This document shows, one piece after another, positions 24,173 through 32,501 of a DNA stretch of 34,113 nucleotides; the first letter of the stretch is position 1, and each line of letters opens with the position of its first letter. Position numbers and translations under genes: made by a program. The notes below the pieces were generated by a model, which was not told the origin of the DNA, ran no database searches, and saw only the letters and a program-made list of their open reading frames with translations. This DNA is from an uncultured Sutterella sp. (GTDB lineage Bacteria > Pseudomonadota > Gammaproteobacteria > Burkholderiales > Burkholderiaceae_F). The stretch covers positions 1 to 34,113 of the forward strand of contig CAJKCQ010000016.1 of the NCBI GenBank assembly GCA_905198475.1, in the 5' to 3' direction.

Positions 24173-24200
24173 CTTGAAATTCCCCGGCCGGGCCCCATAT
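24173..24200 (+). promoter_or_regulatory. Sigma-32 heat-shock promoter of dnaK
   Basis: CTTGAAA (24173-24179), a 13-base spacer and CCCCATAT (24193-24200) form a second complete sigma-32 promoter. The resulting leader is about 205 bases long. Confidence 0.9.
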
Positions 24201-24413
24201 AGGGATTAAAGAGCGAATGAGCCGGTGCGGAGCATCCCCCCGAGGGGTGCAAAGAGCGCCGGCCGGAAAGATTTTCAGAAGCGCTGCGCCCGGTCGCTCC
24301 CGCAGCCCGCCCGCCCCAAAGGAGACGGGCCTGGGCGGCGGCTCCGGACGTCATGGTCCGGACCCCCGAAAGGGAGCGGCGGACGGCGCGGCAAACAAAA
24401 GGAACCACGACAA

Positions 24414-26336
24414 ATGGCAAAGATCATCGGCATTGACCTCGGCACGACGAATTCCGCGGTCGCCATCATGGAAGGCGATCACGTCAAGGTCATCGAGAAC
24501 AGCGAAGGCGCCCGCACGACGCCCTCGATCGTTGCTTACATGGACAACGGCGAGATCCTCGTCGGCGCTCCTGCGAAGCGTCAGGCCGTCACCAACCCGA
24601 AGAACACGCTCTTCGCGGTGAAGCGTCTGATCGGCCGTCGTTTTGACGATCCGGAAGTGCAGAAGGACCTCAAGCTCGCGCCCTTCAGCATCGTGCGCGC
24701 CGACAACGGCGACGCCTGGGTTGAAGTGAGCGGCAAGAAGCTCGCTCCGCAGCAGGTTTCGGCCGAAGTGCTCCGCAAGATGAAGAAGACCGCTGAGGAC
24801 TACCTCGGCGAGCCCGTCACGGAAGCCGTGATCACGGTGCCGGCCTACTTCAACGACAGCCAGCGTCAGGCGACGAAGGACGCGGGCCGCATCGCCGGTC
24901 TCGACGTGAAGCGCATCATCAACGAGCCGACCGCGGCCGCGCTCGCCTTCGGCATGGACAAGGGCGGCAACGCCGACCGCAAGATCGCGGTCTATGACCT
25001 CGGCGGCGGCACGTTCGACATCTCGATCATCGACATCGCCAACATCGACGGCGACAAGCAGTTTGAAGTCCTCTCGACCAACGGCGACACGTTCCTCGGC
25101 GGCGAAGACTTCGACCAGCGTCTCGTCGACTACATCATCAACGAGTTCCGCAAGGACACGGGCGCCGACCTCTCGAAGGACGTCCTCGCCCTGCAGCGCC
25201 TGAAGGACGCCGCTGAAAAGGCGAAGATCGAGCTCTCGAGCCGTCAGGAAACCGAGATCAACCTGCCCTACATCACCGCCGACGCCACGGGTCCGAAGCA
25301 CCTCAACATGAGCATCACCCGCGCGAAGTTCGAGAGCCTCGTCGAGGATCTCGTCCAGCGCACGATCGAGCCGCTCACCAAGGCGCTGCGCGACGCGAAG
25401 GCCGACAAGAACGACATCACCGACGTGATCCTCGTGGGCGGCATGACCCGCATGCCGCGCGTGCAGGAAGTGGTCCGCGAGTTCTTCGGCAAGGAACCCC
25501 GCAAGGACGTCAACCCGGATGAGGCGGTCGCCATCGGCGCCGCGATTCAGGGCTCGGTCCTCACGGGCGAACGCCGCGACGTGCTGCTCCTCGACGTCAC
25601 CCCGCTCACCCTCGGCATTGAAACCCTGGGCGGCGTGATGACCGCGATGATCAAGCGCAACACGACGATTCCGACCAAGCACTCGCAGGTCTTCTCGACC
25701 GCCGAGGACAACCAGCCGGCCGTCACCATCAAGGTCTATCAGGGCGAGCATGAAATGGCCGCCTCGAACAAGCTCCTCGGCGAGTTCAACCTTGAAGGGA
25801 TTCCGCCGTCTCCGCGTGGACTGCCGCAGATCGAGGTGACGTTCGACATCGACGCGAACGGCATCCTCCACGTCTCGGCCAAGGACAAGGCCACCGGCAA
25901 GGAGAACACGATCACCATCAAGGCGAGCTCGGGCCTCTCTGAGGATGAGATCAAGCGCATGGTGAGCGACGCCGAAGCGAACAAGGAGGAGGATCACCGC
26001 CGCTTTGAACTCGCCCAGGCCCGCAACACCGCCGACGCCGCCGTGAGCCAGGTCCAGAAGACCCTCAAGGAGTTCGGCGACAAGGTCGAGAGCTCCGACC
26101 GCGCCGCCTGCGAAGACGCCATCAAGGACGTCGAGGAGAAGGCGAAGGGCGAGGACAAGGACGCGATCGAAAAGGCCGTTGAACGTCTGATGAGCGCCGC
26201 TCAGAAGATCGGCGAGAAGATGAACAAGGCCGCGTCCGCCCAGCAGCAGGCCCAGCAGGGTCAGCAGCAGGGTGCGCAGTCGGGCGGCAAGGACGACGAC
26301 GTCGTCGACGCCGACTTCACGGACGTGAAGAAGTAA
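24414..26336 (+). CDS. dnaK: Molecular chaperone DnaK (Hsp70)
   Basis: DnaK binds exposed hydrophobic peptides in an ATP cycle driven by DnaJ and GrpE, and in many bacteria it also controls sigma-32. Length is 640 residues. Seen: MAKIIGIDLGTTNSAVAIME at the start, the phosphate loop YDLGGGTFDIS, the VGGMTRMP motif, the linker around DVLLLDVTPLTLGIET, the substrate-binding domain, a helical lid, a Gln-rich tail (QQQAQQGQQQ) and the acidic C-terminus with DADFTDVKK. The ATG at 24414 is chosen because it starts the conserved sequence and has AAAGGAA upstream. Its codon choice looks strongly biased, as for a highly expressed gene. Confidence 0.98.
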   Translation: MAKIIGIDLGTTNSAVAIMEGDHVKVIENSEGARTTPSIVAYMDNGEILVGAPAKRQAVTNPKNTLFAVKRLIGRRFDDPEVQKDLKLAPFSIVRADNGDAWVEVSGKKLAPQQVSAEVLRKMKKTAEDYLGEPVTEAVITVPAYFNDSQRQATKDAGRIAGLDVKRIINEPTAAALAFGMDKGGNADRKIAVYDLGGGTFDISIIDIANIDGDKQFEVLSTNGDTFLGGEDFDQRLVDYIINEFRKDTGADLSKDVLALQRLKDAAEKAKIELSSRQETEINLPYITADATGPKHLNMSITRAKFESLVEDLVQRTIEPLTKALRDAKADKNDITDVILVGGMTRMPRVQEVVREFFGKEPRKDVNPDEAVAIGAAIQGSVLTGERRDVLLLDVTPLTLGIETLGGVMTAMIKRNTTIPTKHSQVFSTAEDNQPAVTIKVYQGEHEMAASNKLLGEFNLEGIPPSPRGLPQIEVTFDIDANGILHVSAKDKATGKENTITIKASSGLSEDEIKRMVSDAEANKEEDHRRFELAQARNTADAAVSQVQKTLKEFGDKVESSDRAACEDAIKDVEEKAKGEDKDAIEKAVERLMSAAQKIGEKMNKAASAQQQAQQGQQQGAQSGGKDDDVVDADFTDVKK

Positions 26337-26366
26337 TCTCTTCCGTCCGGCCCGGACCGCGGCGAG

Positions 26367-26389
26367 GCCTCCCCCGCGAGGGGGGAGGC
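26367..26389 (+). repeat. Hairpin after dnaK
   Basis: GCCTCCCCC (26367-26375) pairs exactly with GGGGGAGGC (26381-26389). Outer bases CTTCCGTCC (26340 onward) can also pair with GGACGAAG (26399-26406). There is no T tract, so it looks more like an RNA stabiliser or partial terminator between dnaK and dnaJ. Confidence 0.5.
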
Positions 26390-26436
26390 GCTCCTTCACG
26401 GACGAAGCAGGCGCGGTTTTCGGGACGCCTCCACAA

Positions 26437-26472
26437 GAAGGGTCGGCTAGAGTTTCCAGCCGGCCCTTTCTT
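26437..26472 (+). terminator. Probable terminator or attenuator between dnaK and dnaJ
   Basis: A stem formed by 26438-26448 and 26458-26468 (one G-T wobble) has a nine-base loop and continues into TTTCTTGGGTT. It would reduce reading from dnaK into dnaJ. No sigma-32 promoter is visible before dnaJ, so dnaJ may depend on readthrough. Confidence 0.45.
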
Positions 26473-26532
26473 GGGTTGATGAATCCGGTCTCTCAGGAGG
26501 CCGACGAAAACGTTTAGTGCAACGAAACGGAC

Positions 26533-27705
26533 ATGGCTGAAGAGAACTATTACGAGGTGCTCGGCGTAGAGCGCGGCGCCTCTCAGGATGAAATCAAGAA
26601 GGCCTACCGGCGCCTCGCCATGAAGTATCACCCGGACCGCAATCCGGGCGACAAGACGGCCGAGGAGAAGTTCAAGCAGGTGGGCGAGGCGTATGCGGTC
26701 CTCTCCGACGAGCAGAAGCGCGCCGCCTACGACCGCTTCGGCAAGGCGGGCGTCGATCCCAACGCCGCCGGCGGCGCCGGCGGCTTCGGCCCGGGCGGCT
26801 TCGGCGGCTTCGGCAACATGGGCGGCGGCGACTTCCAGAGCGCTTTCGGCGACATCTTCTCCGACCTCTTCGGTGGCGGCGCCGGCCGCGGCCGCGGTGC
26901 GGGTCCGCAGGGGCCGCAGCCGATGCGCGGCAACGACGTGAGCTATTCGCTCGAAGTGAGCTTCGAGGACGCCGCGCACGGCCGCAAGATGGACATCCGC
27001 GTGCCCACGTGGGAAGACTGCGCGACCTGCCACGGCTCGGGCTGCCGCCCGGGCACGTCGAAGAAGACCTGCCCGACCTGCCACGGCGCGGGCGTCGTGC
27101 GCATGAGCAACGGCCTCTTCCAGGTCCAGCAGACCTGCCCGCAGTGCCACGGCACGGGCGAGGTGATCGCCGATCCGTGCCCGGACTGCGGCGGCACGGG
27201 TCACAAGCGCAGCGCCACGGTGCTGCAGGTGAACGTGCCCGCGGGCATCAACGACGGCCAGCGCATCCGCATGGCCGGCAAGGGCGAGCCGGGAGTCAAC
27301 GGCGGTCCGGCGGGCGACCTCTTCGTCGAGATCCGCGTGCGTCCGAGCGACATCTTCGAGCGCGACGGCGACGACCTGCACATGCAGCTGCCGATTTCCT
27401 TCGTGACGGCCGCTTTGGGCGGCGAGGTGGTCGTGCCGACGCTCGAGGGCGAAAGCCGCATCACGCTCCCCGAGGGGACGCAGAGCGGCAAGACCTTCCG
27501 TCTGCGTGACAAGGGCATCAAGAATCTGCGCACGCACGAGCCGGGCGACCTCTACCTTCACATCGAGATCGAGACGCCCGTGAACCTCTCGTCCAAGCAG
27601 AAGCAGATGCTGCGCGACTTCGACGCCTCCCTCAAGGAAGGCGGAGACAAGCACAATCCGAAGTCCACGGGGTTCTTCGACAAGGTGAAGAAGTTCTTCA
27701 AATAA
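26533..27705 (+). CDS. dnaJ: Co-chaperone DnaJ (Hsp40)
   Basis: DnaJ brings unfolded substrates to DnaK and triggers its ATPase. The 390-residue chain has all class A parts: J domain 1-70 with the HPD motif at 33-35, a Gly/Phe-rich stretch (about 78-120), and four zinc repeats CATCHGSG, CPTCHGAG, CPQCHGTG and CPDCGGTG. The C-terminal client-binding domains and a basic tail follow. The ribosome site before the ATG is poor (AACGGAC), although an AGGAGG lies farther upstream (about 26497). Gene order grpE-dnaK-dnaJ is conserved in many betaproteobacteria. Confidence 0.97.
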   Translation: MAEENYYEVLGVERGASQDEIKKAYRRLAMKYHPDRNPGDKTAEEKFKQVGEAYAVLSDEQKRAAYDRFGKAGVDPNAAGGAGGFGPGGFGGFGNMGGGDFQSAFGDIFSDLFGGGAGRGRGAGPQGPQPMRGNDVSYSLEVSFEDAAHGRKMDIRVPTWEDCATCHGSGCRPGTSKKTCPTCHGAGVVRMSNGLFQVQQTCPQCHGTGEVIADPCPDCGGTGHKRSATVLQVNVPAGINDGQRIRMAGKGEPGVNGGPAGDLFVEIRVRPSDIFERDGDDLHMQLPISFVTAALGGEVVVPTLEGESRITLPEGTQSGKTFRLRDKGIKNLRTHEPGDLYLHIEIETPVNLSSKQKQMLRDFDASLKEGGDKHNPKSTGFFDKVKKFFK

Positions 27706-27731
27706 GTCCCGCACCCCGCGGCGCAGAAACG

Positions 27732-27774
27732 AAAAGCCCGGAAGCTCCTCCAAATGAGCCTCCGGGCTTTTTTT
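27732..27774. terminator. Bidirectional terminator between dnaJ and the RND permease
   Basis: AAAAGCCCGGA (27732-27742) pairs with TCCGGGCTTTT (27761-27771) and is followed by a run of seven T (27768-27774). The A run on the other side serves the minus-strand efflux operon. Confidence 0.88.
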
Positions 27775-27799
27775 CGTCTCCGGGCGGGAGCGCCGCGCC

Positions 27800-30700
27800 T
27801 TATTTGCCGGCGGACTTCTTCTTGTGCCGCGCGAACCAGGTGAAGAAGACCGGCACGAAGATCGTGGAGATGAAGGTCGCCGCGAGCATGCCGCCGAAGA
27901 CGCCCGTGCCCATCGAGTGGCGGGCCGACGAGCCCGCGCCCGTCGCCACCACCATCGGGAAGACGCCGAGGATGAAGGCGAGCGAGGTCATCAGGATCGG
28001 ACGCAGGCGCAGGCCCGCGGCTTCAATGGCCGCCTCGAAGGGGCCCTTGCCCTCCTCCATCTTCTGCGCGGCGAACTCCACGATCAGAATCGCGTTCTTC
28101 GCGGTGAGACCGATCAGCACGAGGAGACCGATCTGGAAGTAGATGTCGTTGTTCGTGCCGCGCAGCCAGATCGCCGTCATGGCGCCGAGGAAGGCGTACG
28201 GGACGGCGAGCACCACGGCGATCGGGAGCGACCAACGCTCGTAGAGGGCCGCGAGGATGAGGAACATCACGAGGAGGCCGAAGCCGAAGGCCGTGGCCGA
28301 GGAGGCGCCGATGCGCTTCTCGTGGAAGGCCTGCCCTGTCCACTCCACCTGGTAGCCGGGCGGGAGGTAGGCGCGGGCCGTCTCCTCGACGATCCGGATC
28401 GCCTCGCCCGAGCTCACGCCCTGCACCGCGGCGCCCATGATCGGCGCGCCGAGGTAGCCGTTCATGCGGCCGAGGGACTCCGCGCCCGAGACGCGCTTCC
28501 AGGTGGCGAGGGTCGAAATGGGGACCATCTCACCCGAAGAGGAGCGCACGGCCGCGCGCCCGATGTCCGAGGGGAGCGAACGGAACTTCGCGTCGGCCTG
28601 CATCACGACGCGGTAGGTTTTGCCGTTGCGCGTGAAGTCGTTGATGTAGGTTGAGCCCAGCATCGTCGAGATGGTGTCGTAGACGTCGTTCACGTCCACG
28701 CCGAGGGCGTAGGCGCGGTCGCGGTCCACGGTGAGCTCGAGCTGCGGGCTGTCGGCCGTGAGGGTGCTTCTCAGCCCCGTGAGCTCGGGGCGCTTCGAGA
28801 GCTCCTCGATGAAGCCGTCGGTGATCTCCTGGAGCACGAGCGGGTTGTCCGAACCGTGCGAGGTGACGTAGCCCGAGAAGCCGTTCGAGGAGCCGAGGCC
28901 CGGAATCGGCGCGGGAAGCACCGCGATGCCGCGGGCGTCGGGGCTCTCGCGCAGCCACTTCGAGAGCCGCTGCTGGTAGTCGTCCGCACTCATCGTGCGG
29001 TCCTTCCAGTTCTTGAGCTGCAGGATGAAGGTGGCGGCGTTGGCGCGGATGTCGTTGCCCAACGTGTCGAAGCCCATCATCGTGACGACGTTCTGAACGC
29101 CCGGGAGCGACTTGATCTTCGCGAGGAACCCTTCGGCGACCGCCTCAGTGCGCGGGAAGGCCGAGCCCTCGGGGAGTTGGAGCGCCATGCGCACGATGCC
29201 CTGGTCCTCCTTCGGAATGAAGGAGGTCGGGGTGCGCTGCAGGAGCTCCCAGGAGCCCGCACAGACGAGCACGAGGATCATCGCCGAGACGACGCGGTGC
29301 TTGAGGGCGAGGCGCACGATCTGGAGGAAGCGCACCGTGAAGCGCGCGAGGCCCTGGTTGAAGAGCCGGAACCCCCGCCAGGGCTTCTCCTCGACGGGTT
29401 TGAGGAGGATCGCGCAGAGCGCCGGGGTGAGCGTGAGGGCGACGAAGCCTGAAATTACGACCGAGACGGCCACCGTGACGGCGAACTGCCGGTAGAGTTC
29501 GCCCGCGATGCCGCCGAGGAAGGCGACCGGGATGAAGACGGCGGAGAGGACGAGCACGATCGCGACGAGGGCGCCCGAAACCTCCTGCATCGCCTTGATG
29601 GCGGCGTCGAAGGGCGAGAGCCCTTCGGTGCGCATCAGGCGCTCGACGTTTTCGAGCACCACGATGGCGTCGTCCACCACGATGCCGATGGAGAGCGTCA
29701 TCGCGAAGAGCGTGAGCGTGTTGAGCGAGAAGCCGAAGAGCCAGAGGCCCGCCATCGTGCCGATGAGCGAGACCGGGACGGCGAGCATCGGGATGAGCGT
29801 GGCGCGCCAGCTCTGCAGGAAGATGAAGACCACGAGCAGTACGAGGGCCCCGGCTTCGGCGAGCGTGCGGTACACCTCCTGGAGCGAGGCACCGACGAAG
29901 ACCGTCGTGTCGTTGGTGATCACGTAGGCGAGCTTGCCTTTCGGAAAGGCCTGTTCGAGCTCGGCGATGCGCGCCTTGACCGCATCGGCCGCCGCCATGG
30001 CGTTCGCGCCCGTCTGCAGATAGACGCCGATGTTGACGCCGGGCTGGCCGTTCATGTCCACGCGGAATTCATAGCTGCGCTTGCCCACTTCGGTCGCGGC
30101 GATGTCGCGCAGGCGCACGATGCCCTGCGCCGAGGAACTCTTCACGACGACGTCGCCGAACTCTTCGGGGGTGAGGAGCTGGCCCGGCGTGGAGATCTTG
30201 TAGTAGAGCTGCTGCTCGGGGAGCGTGGGCGAGGTGCCGATGCGGCCGACGGCGTGTTGCGCGTTCTGTGCGGAGACCGCGTCGTCGACGTCCTTCGTCG
30301 TGACGCCGAGCTTCGCCATGCGGTCCGGGTCGAGCCAGATGCGCATCGCCGACTGGACGTTGCCGAAGACGTTCACGTCGCCGATGCCGGGGAGGCGCTT
30401 GAGTTCATCGACGATGTTGAGTGTCGCGTAGTCGGCCATGTCGCTCGCCGACATCGACTTGTCGGGCGAATAGAGCGCCATCATTAGAAGGTCGTCGTCC
30501 GAGCGCTTCCTCACCGAGACGCCTTGGTCGCGCACGCTCGAGGGGAGCCGCCGCTCGGCCGTGCGCACGCGGTTGTTGATCTCGAGCATCGCGTCGTTCG
30601 GGTTCGTGCCGACGTCGAAGATGCACTGGATCGACATGTTGCCGTTCGAGCGGATGCTCGTCGTGTAGTAGAGAAGTCCTTCGATGCCCGAAAGTTGGTC

Positions 30701-30901
30701 CTCGATCGGCTGAGCGACCGTGCGGGCGATCGTTTCGGCGTCCGCGCCGTCGTAGGTCGCAGAGACGCGCACCGAGGGCGGCGTGATGTTGGGGTACTGC
30801 GAGAGCGGGAGCACCCGGAGCGCCACGAGGCCCGCGAGGATGATGAAGAGCGAAAGGACGGTCGCGAAGATCGGCCTGCGGATGCAGAACTGACTGAGCA
30901 T
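27800..30901 (-). CDS. RND multidrug efflux permease (HAE-1 / AcrB-like)
   Basis: A 1033-residue inner-membrane proton-driven pump of the HAE-1 group; AcrB has 1049. It exports drugs, bile salts or other amphiphiles as a trimer through an adaptor and an outer-membrane channel. Seen: the N-terminal FCIRRPIFATVLSL helix start, QYPNITPPSVRVSATYDGAD, the proton-relay GIVVDDAIVVLENV (TM4), the repeat of porter domains, GLTAKNAILIVEFA with the conserved Lys (TM10), and a basic C-terminus. It has AAGGAG before the ATG and follows the adaptor gene by 12 bases. Substrate range cannot be read from the sequence. Confidence 0.96.
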   Translation of the reverse strand: MLSQFCIRRPIFATVLSLFIILAGLVALRVLPLSQYPNITPPSVRVSATYDGADAETIARTVAQPIEDQLSGIEGLLYYTTSIRSNGNMSIQCIFDVGTNPNDAMLEINNRVRTAERRLPSSVRDQGVSVRKRSDDDLLMMALYSPDKSMSASDMADYATLNIVDELKRLPGIGDVNVFGNVQSAMRIWLDPDRMAKLGVTTKDVDDAVSAQNAQHAVGRIGTSPTLPEQQLYYKISTPGQLLTPEEFGDVVVKSSSAQGIVRLRDIAATEVGKRSYEFRVDMNGQPGVNIGVYLQTGANAMAAADAVKARIAELEQAFPKGKLAYVITNDTTVFVGASLQEVYRTLAEAGALVLLVVFIFLQSWRATLIPMLAVPVSLIGTMAGLWLFGFSLNTLTLFAMTLSIGIVVDDAIVVLENVERLMRTEGLSPFDAAIKAMQEVSGALVAIVLVLSAVFIPVAFLGGIAGELYRQFAVTVAVSVVISGFVALTLTPALCAILLKPVEEKPWRGFRLFNQGLARFTVRFLQIVRLALKHRVVSAMILVLVCAGSWELLQRTPTSFIPKEDQGIVRMALQLPEGSAFPRTEAVAEGFLAKIKSLPGVQNVVTMMGFDTLGNDIRANAATFILQLKNWKDRTMSADDYQQRLSKWLRESPDARGIAVLPAPIPGLGSSNGFSGYVTSHGSDNPLVLQEITDGFIEELSKRPELTGLRSTLTADSPQLELTVDRDRAYALGVDVNDVYDTISTMLGSTYINDFTRNGKTYRVVMQADAKFRSLPSDIGRAAVRSSSGEMVPISTLATWKRVSGAESLGRMNGYLGAPIMGAAVQGVSSGEAIRIVEETARAYLPPGYQVEWTGQAFHEKRIGASSATAFGFGLLVMFLILAALYERWSLPIAVVLAVPYAFLGAMTAIWLRGTNNDIYFQIGLLVLIGLTAKNAILIVEFAAQKMEEGKGPFEAAIEAAGLRLRPILMTSLAFILGVFPMVVATGAGSSARHSMGTGVFGGMLAATFISTIFVPVFFTWFARHKKKSAGK

Positions 30902-30913
30902 GCTGCGGGCTCC

Positions 30914-32014
30914 TTATTGCGCAGACTTCCTGCCGGAATCGGACGAGGCCGTCACGGCCGTTCCGTTCTGCAGCTTGATCATCTGGTTGATGATCACCCG
31001 GTCGCCGTCGGCGAGCCCGGAGCGGATCACCCAGTCGGCGCCCTCCCAGAGCCCCACTTCGACGGCTTTCTGCACGGCCTTGCCGTTCTCGAGCACGAAG
31101 ACGGCGTAGGTGCCGTCGGGGAGTTGCTTCACGGCGCGCTGCGGCACGCGCCAGGCGCTGCGGTCGATCGTGGTCTGGAAGCGGATGCGCAGGAACTCTC
31201 CGGGGAGCACCCCGGCCGAGGCGGGAATCTTCGCGCGCATCGTGCGCGTGCCCCTCTGCGGGTCGTAGGTGGGTGCGACGTAGTCGAGCGCGGCGGGAAT
31301 TTCACTGCCGTCGGCGCGGAAGACCCGAACCGGGGTCTCGGTCGTGACGACTGCGCCCGCGAGGTCGCGGTCCGAGGGCGAGAAGACGACGCGCACGTCG
31401 TCGGTCTGCGTGATCGAGGCGAGGACCGAGGACTCCTTCACGACCACGGCGCCGGGATTGAAGAGCGCCTTGGAGACGAAGCCCGACACGGGCGCCTTCA
31501 CCTGGGTCCAGCCGAGGTTGATGCGCGCCTCCTCTTCGTCCGCCTTCGCCTGCGCGAGCGCGGCGCGCTTCTGGCTGCGCGCGCTCGCCGCGTCGTCGAG
31601 CTCCTTCTTCGTGCCCGCACCCGCCTCGAAGAGCCCCTTCGAGCGCCTCCACTCGCGGTCGGCCTGGGCGTACTCGTCTTCGAGCTGACGGCGGGCGGCC
31701 TCGGCCGAGGCGAGCTGCGCCGAGAGGCTCGACGGGTCGATCTCAAAGAGCACCCGGCCCGCCTCGACCCGCTCGCCCTCTCGGTAGTTGACCGTGAGGA
31801 TGCGGCCCGTCGCCTGAGGCTTCACCTCAAGGGCGGCGCCCGACTCGGCCTGGCCGATCGTTTCGAGCCAGTGCGCCTCGTCGGCCGCCTTCACTTCTAT
31901 GGTCTCGATGGGGAGCGGCGCGCGCGGCGCGGGAGTGGACTTCTGCTGGCCGCAGCCGGCGAGGGTGAGGACGGCTGCCGCGAGGAGCGCGCAGAGAACG
32001 GATTTGCGTTGCAT
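30914..32014 (-). CDS. RND efflux periplasmic adaptor lipoprotein (membrane fusion protein)
   Basis: A 366-residue membrane fusion protein that links the RND permease to an outer-membrane channel. It carries a lipoprotein signal with lipobox LTLAGC (lipidated Cys21). The halves of the lipoyl-like domain are AALEVKPQATGRILTVNYRE and NLGWTQVKAPVSGFVSKALF, flanking a coiled-coil hairpin of about 110-165; beta-barrel and membrane-proximal domains follow. It is the first gene of a two-gene operon with the permease. No TolC/OprM-type gene and no TetR or MarR regulator is next to it, so the outer channel must be encoded elsewhere. The ribosome site is not evident. Confidence 0.94.
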   Translation of the reverse strand: MQRKSVLCALLAAAVLTLAGCGQQKSTPAPRAPLPIETIEVKAADEAHWLETIGQAESGAALEVKPQATGRILTVNYREGERVEAGRVLFEIDPSSLSAQLASAEAARRQLEDEYAQADREWRRSKGLFEAGAGTKKELDDAASARSQKRAALAQAKADEEEARINLGWTQVKAPVSGFVSKALFNPGAVVVKESSVLASITQTDDVRVVFSPSDRDLAGAVVTTETPVRVFRADGSEIPAALDYVAPTYDPQRGTRTMRAKIPASAGVLPGEFLRIRFQTTIDRSAWRVPQRAVKQLPDGTYAVFVLENGKAVQKAVEVGLWEGADWVIRSGLADGDRVIINQMIKLQNGTAVTASSDSGRKSAQ

Positions 32015-32165
32015 GACGGATGCGGAGTAAATGGCCGGTCGTCGGGACCGGCGGGTATTCGACGGAGGAGGACAGTGAGGAAATCTTAGGGACGGAAACT
32101 TAGAGCACGCAGAGTGAGGAAGGCGCGGATCTGCAGGGTTGTCAGGGGTTTATCGTAACTTCAAG

Positions 32166-32175
32166 GGAGTACTCC
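32166..32175 (-). promoter_or_regulatory. Palindrome upstream of the efflux operon (possible operator)
   Basis: GGAGTACTCC is a perfect 10-base palindrome about 150 bases before the adaptor start. On the minus strand it is followed by TTGAAG and TACGAT, which resemble promoter elements. A regulator site is plausible but its owner is unknown. Confidence 0.35.
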
Positions 32176-32361
32176 TTTCGGAATCCCGCTCGCGGCGGAC
32201 CGGTCGCGAAAAGGCTTCCAAAGGCGTCGGGGCTGTTACAAATTGAGCGTTTGATCGGGGGAGAGGGTGACTGCTTTGCCCTAGTCAAAACTACCTAGAG
32301 GCGGGCGCTTCTAGGTGTTTCCACAAGAATATGCAGACAAATCAGAGAACTTATTCGACGC

Positions 32362-32405
32362 CTGACCTAGATCGAAATGTAAATTCCGGCGCCGTCAATT
32401 GTAAT
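32362..32405 (+). promoter_or_regulatory. Putative FNR-type site and promoter of dcuB
   Basis: CTGAC-ctag-ATCGA (32362-32375) matches seven of ten bases of the FNR box TTGAT-N4-ATCAA. TGTAAT (32400-32405) is a five-of-six -10. The predicted start near 32411 places the FNR-like centre at about -42, the usual class II activator position, and there is no good -35, as expected for such promoters. Another -10-like GATAAT lies at 32463-32468. Confidence 0.4.
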
Positions 32406-32420
32406 TTTTTGTACTTAGTC

Positions 32421-32450
32421 AAAAGGGGAGCAAGCTCCTACCCCTTTCTT
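32421..32450 (+). promoter_or_regulatory. Hairpin with T-rich tail in the dcuB leader (possible attenuator)
   Basis: AAAGGGG (32422-32428) pairs with CCCCTTT (32441-32447), with inner GGAG/CTCC alternatives, and continues into CTT. It lies after the proposed transcript start and before the dcuB ribosome site, so it could control reading into dcuB. Confidence 0.35.
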
Positions 32451-32501
32451 GAGAGGGGACGCCGATAATGCCTGCGTCCTCACTCCAAAGAGAGAAAAGA
32501 C

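Larger units (their letters stand above)
24049..24413 (+). other. grpE-dnaK intergenic region with a long structured dnaK leader
   Basis: After the grpE terminator and the dnaK heat-shock promoter lie about 210 bases of leader with no convincing gene. Hairpins are visible at 24232-24250 and at 24343-24362 (TCCGGAC with GTCCGGA, loop of six). GCTCC at 24341 can instead pair with GGAGC near 24373-24377, giving two competing folds before the AAAGGAA ribosome site. A coding frame runs upstream from the dnaK ATG to 24225, but it has no ribosome site and no family match. Confidence 0.5.
32015..32501. other. 487-base divergent intergenic region, comparatively AT-rich, with repeats
   Basis: No gene is supported. 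Contents seen: a perfect palindrome GGAGTACTCC (32166-32175) on the efflux side; the inverted repeat ACCTAGA/TCTAGGT (32293-32299 and 32310-32316) with a third ACCTAGA at 32365-32371; a nine-base direct repeat TAGTCAAAA (32282-32290 and 32416-32424); an FNR-like site with a -10 before dcuB; and a hairpin in the dcuB leader. It is clearly richer in A and T than the genes around it. Confidence 0.6.

Noticed and set aside
24225..24413. Upstream extension of the dnaK frame
   Set aside because: It precedes the conserved MAKIIGIDLG start, has no ribosome site and would be a Pro/Arg/Gly-rich tail unknown in DnaK.
24351..26399. Minus-strand open frame of 682 codons opposite dnaK
   Set aside because: This is the familiar antisense-of-dnaK open frame, a known artefact of Hsp70 codon use.
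32331..32468. 45-codon plus-strand open frame before dcuB
   Set aside because: No ribosome binding site and no recognisable product; it crosses the proposed promoter and the leader hairpin, so it is probably chance.
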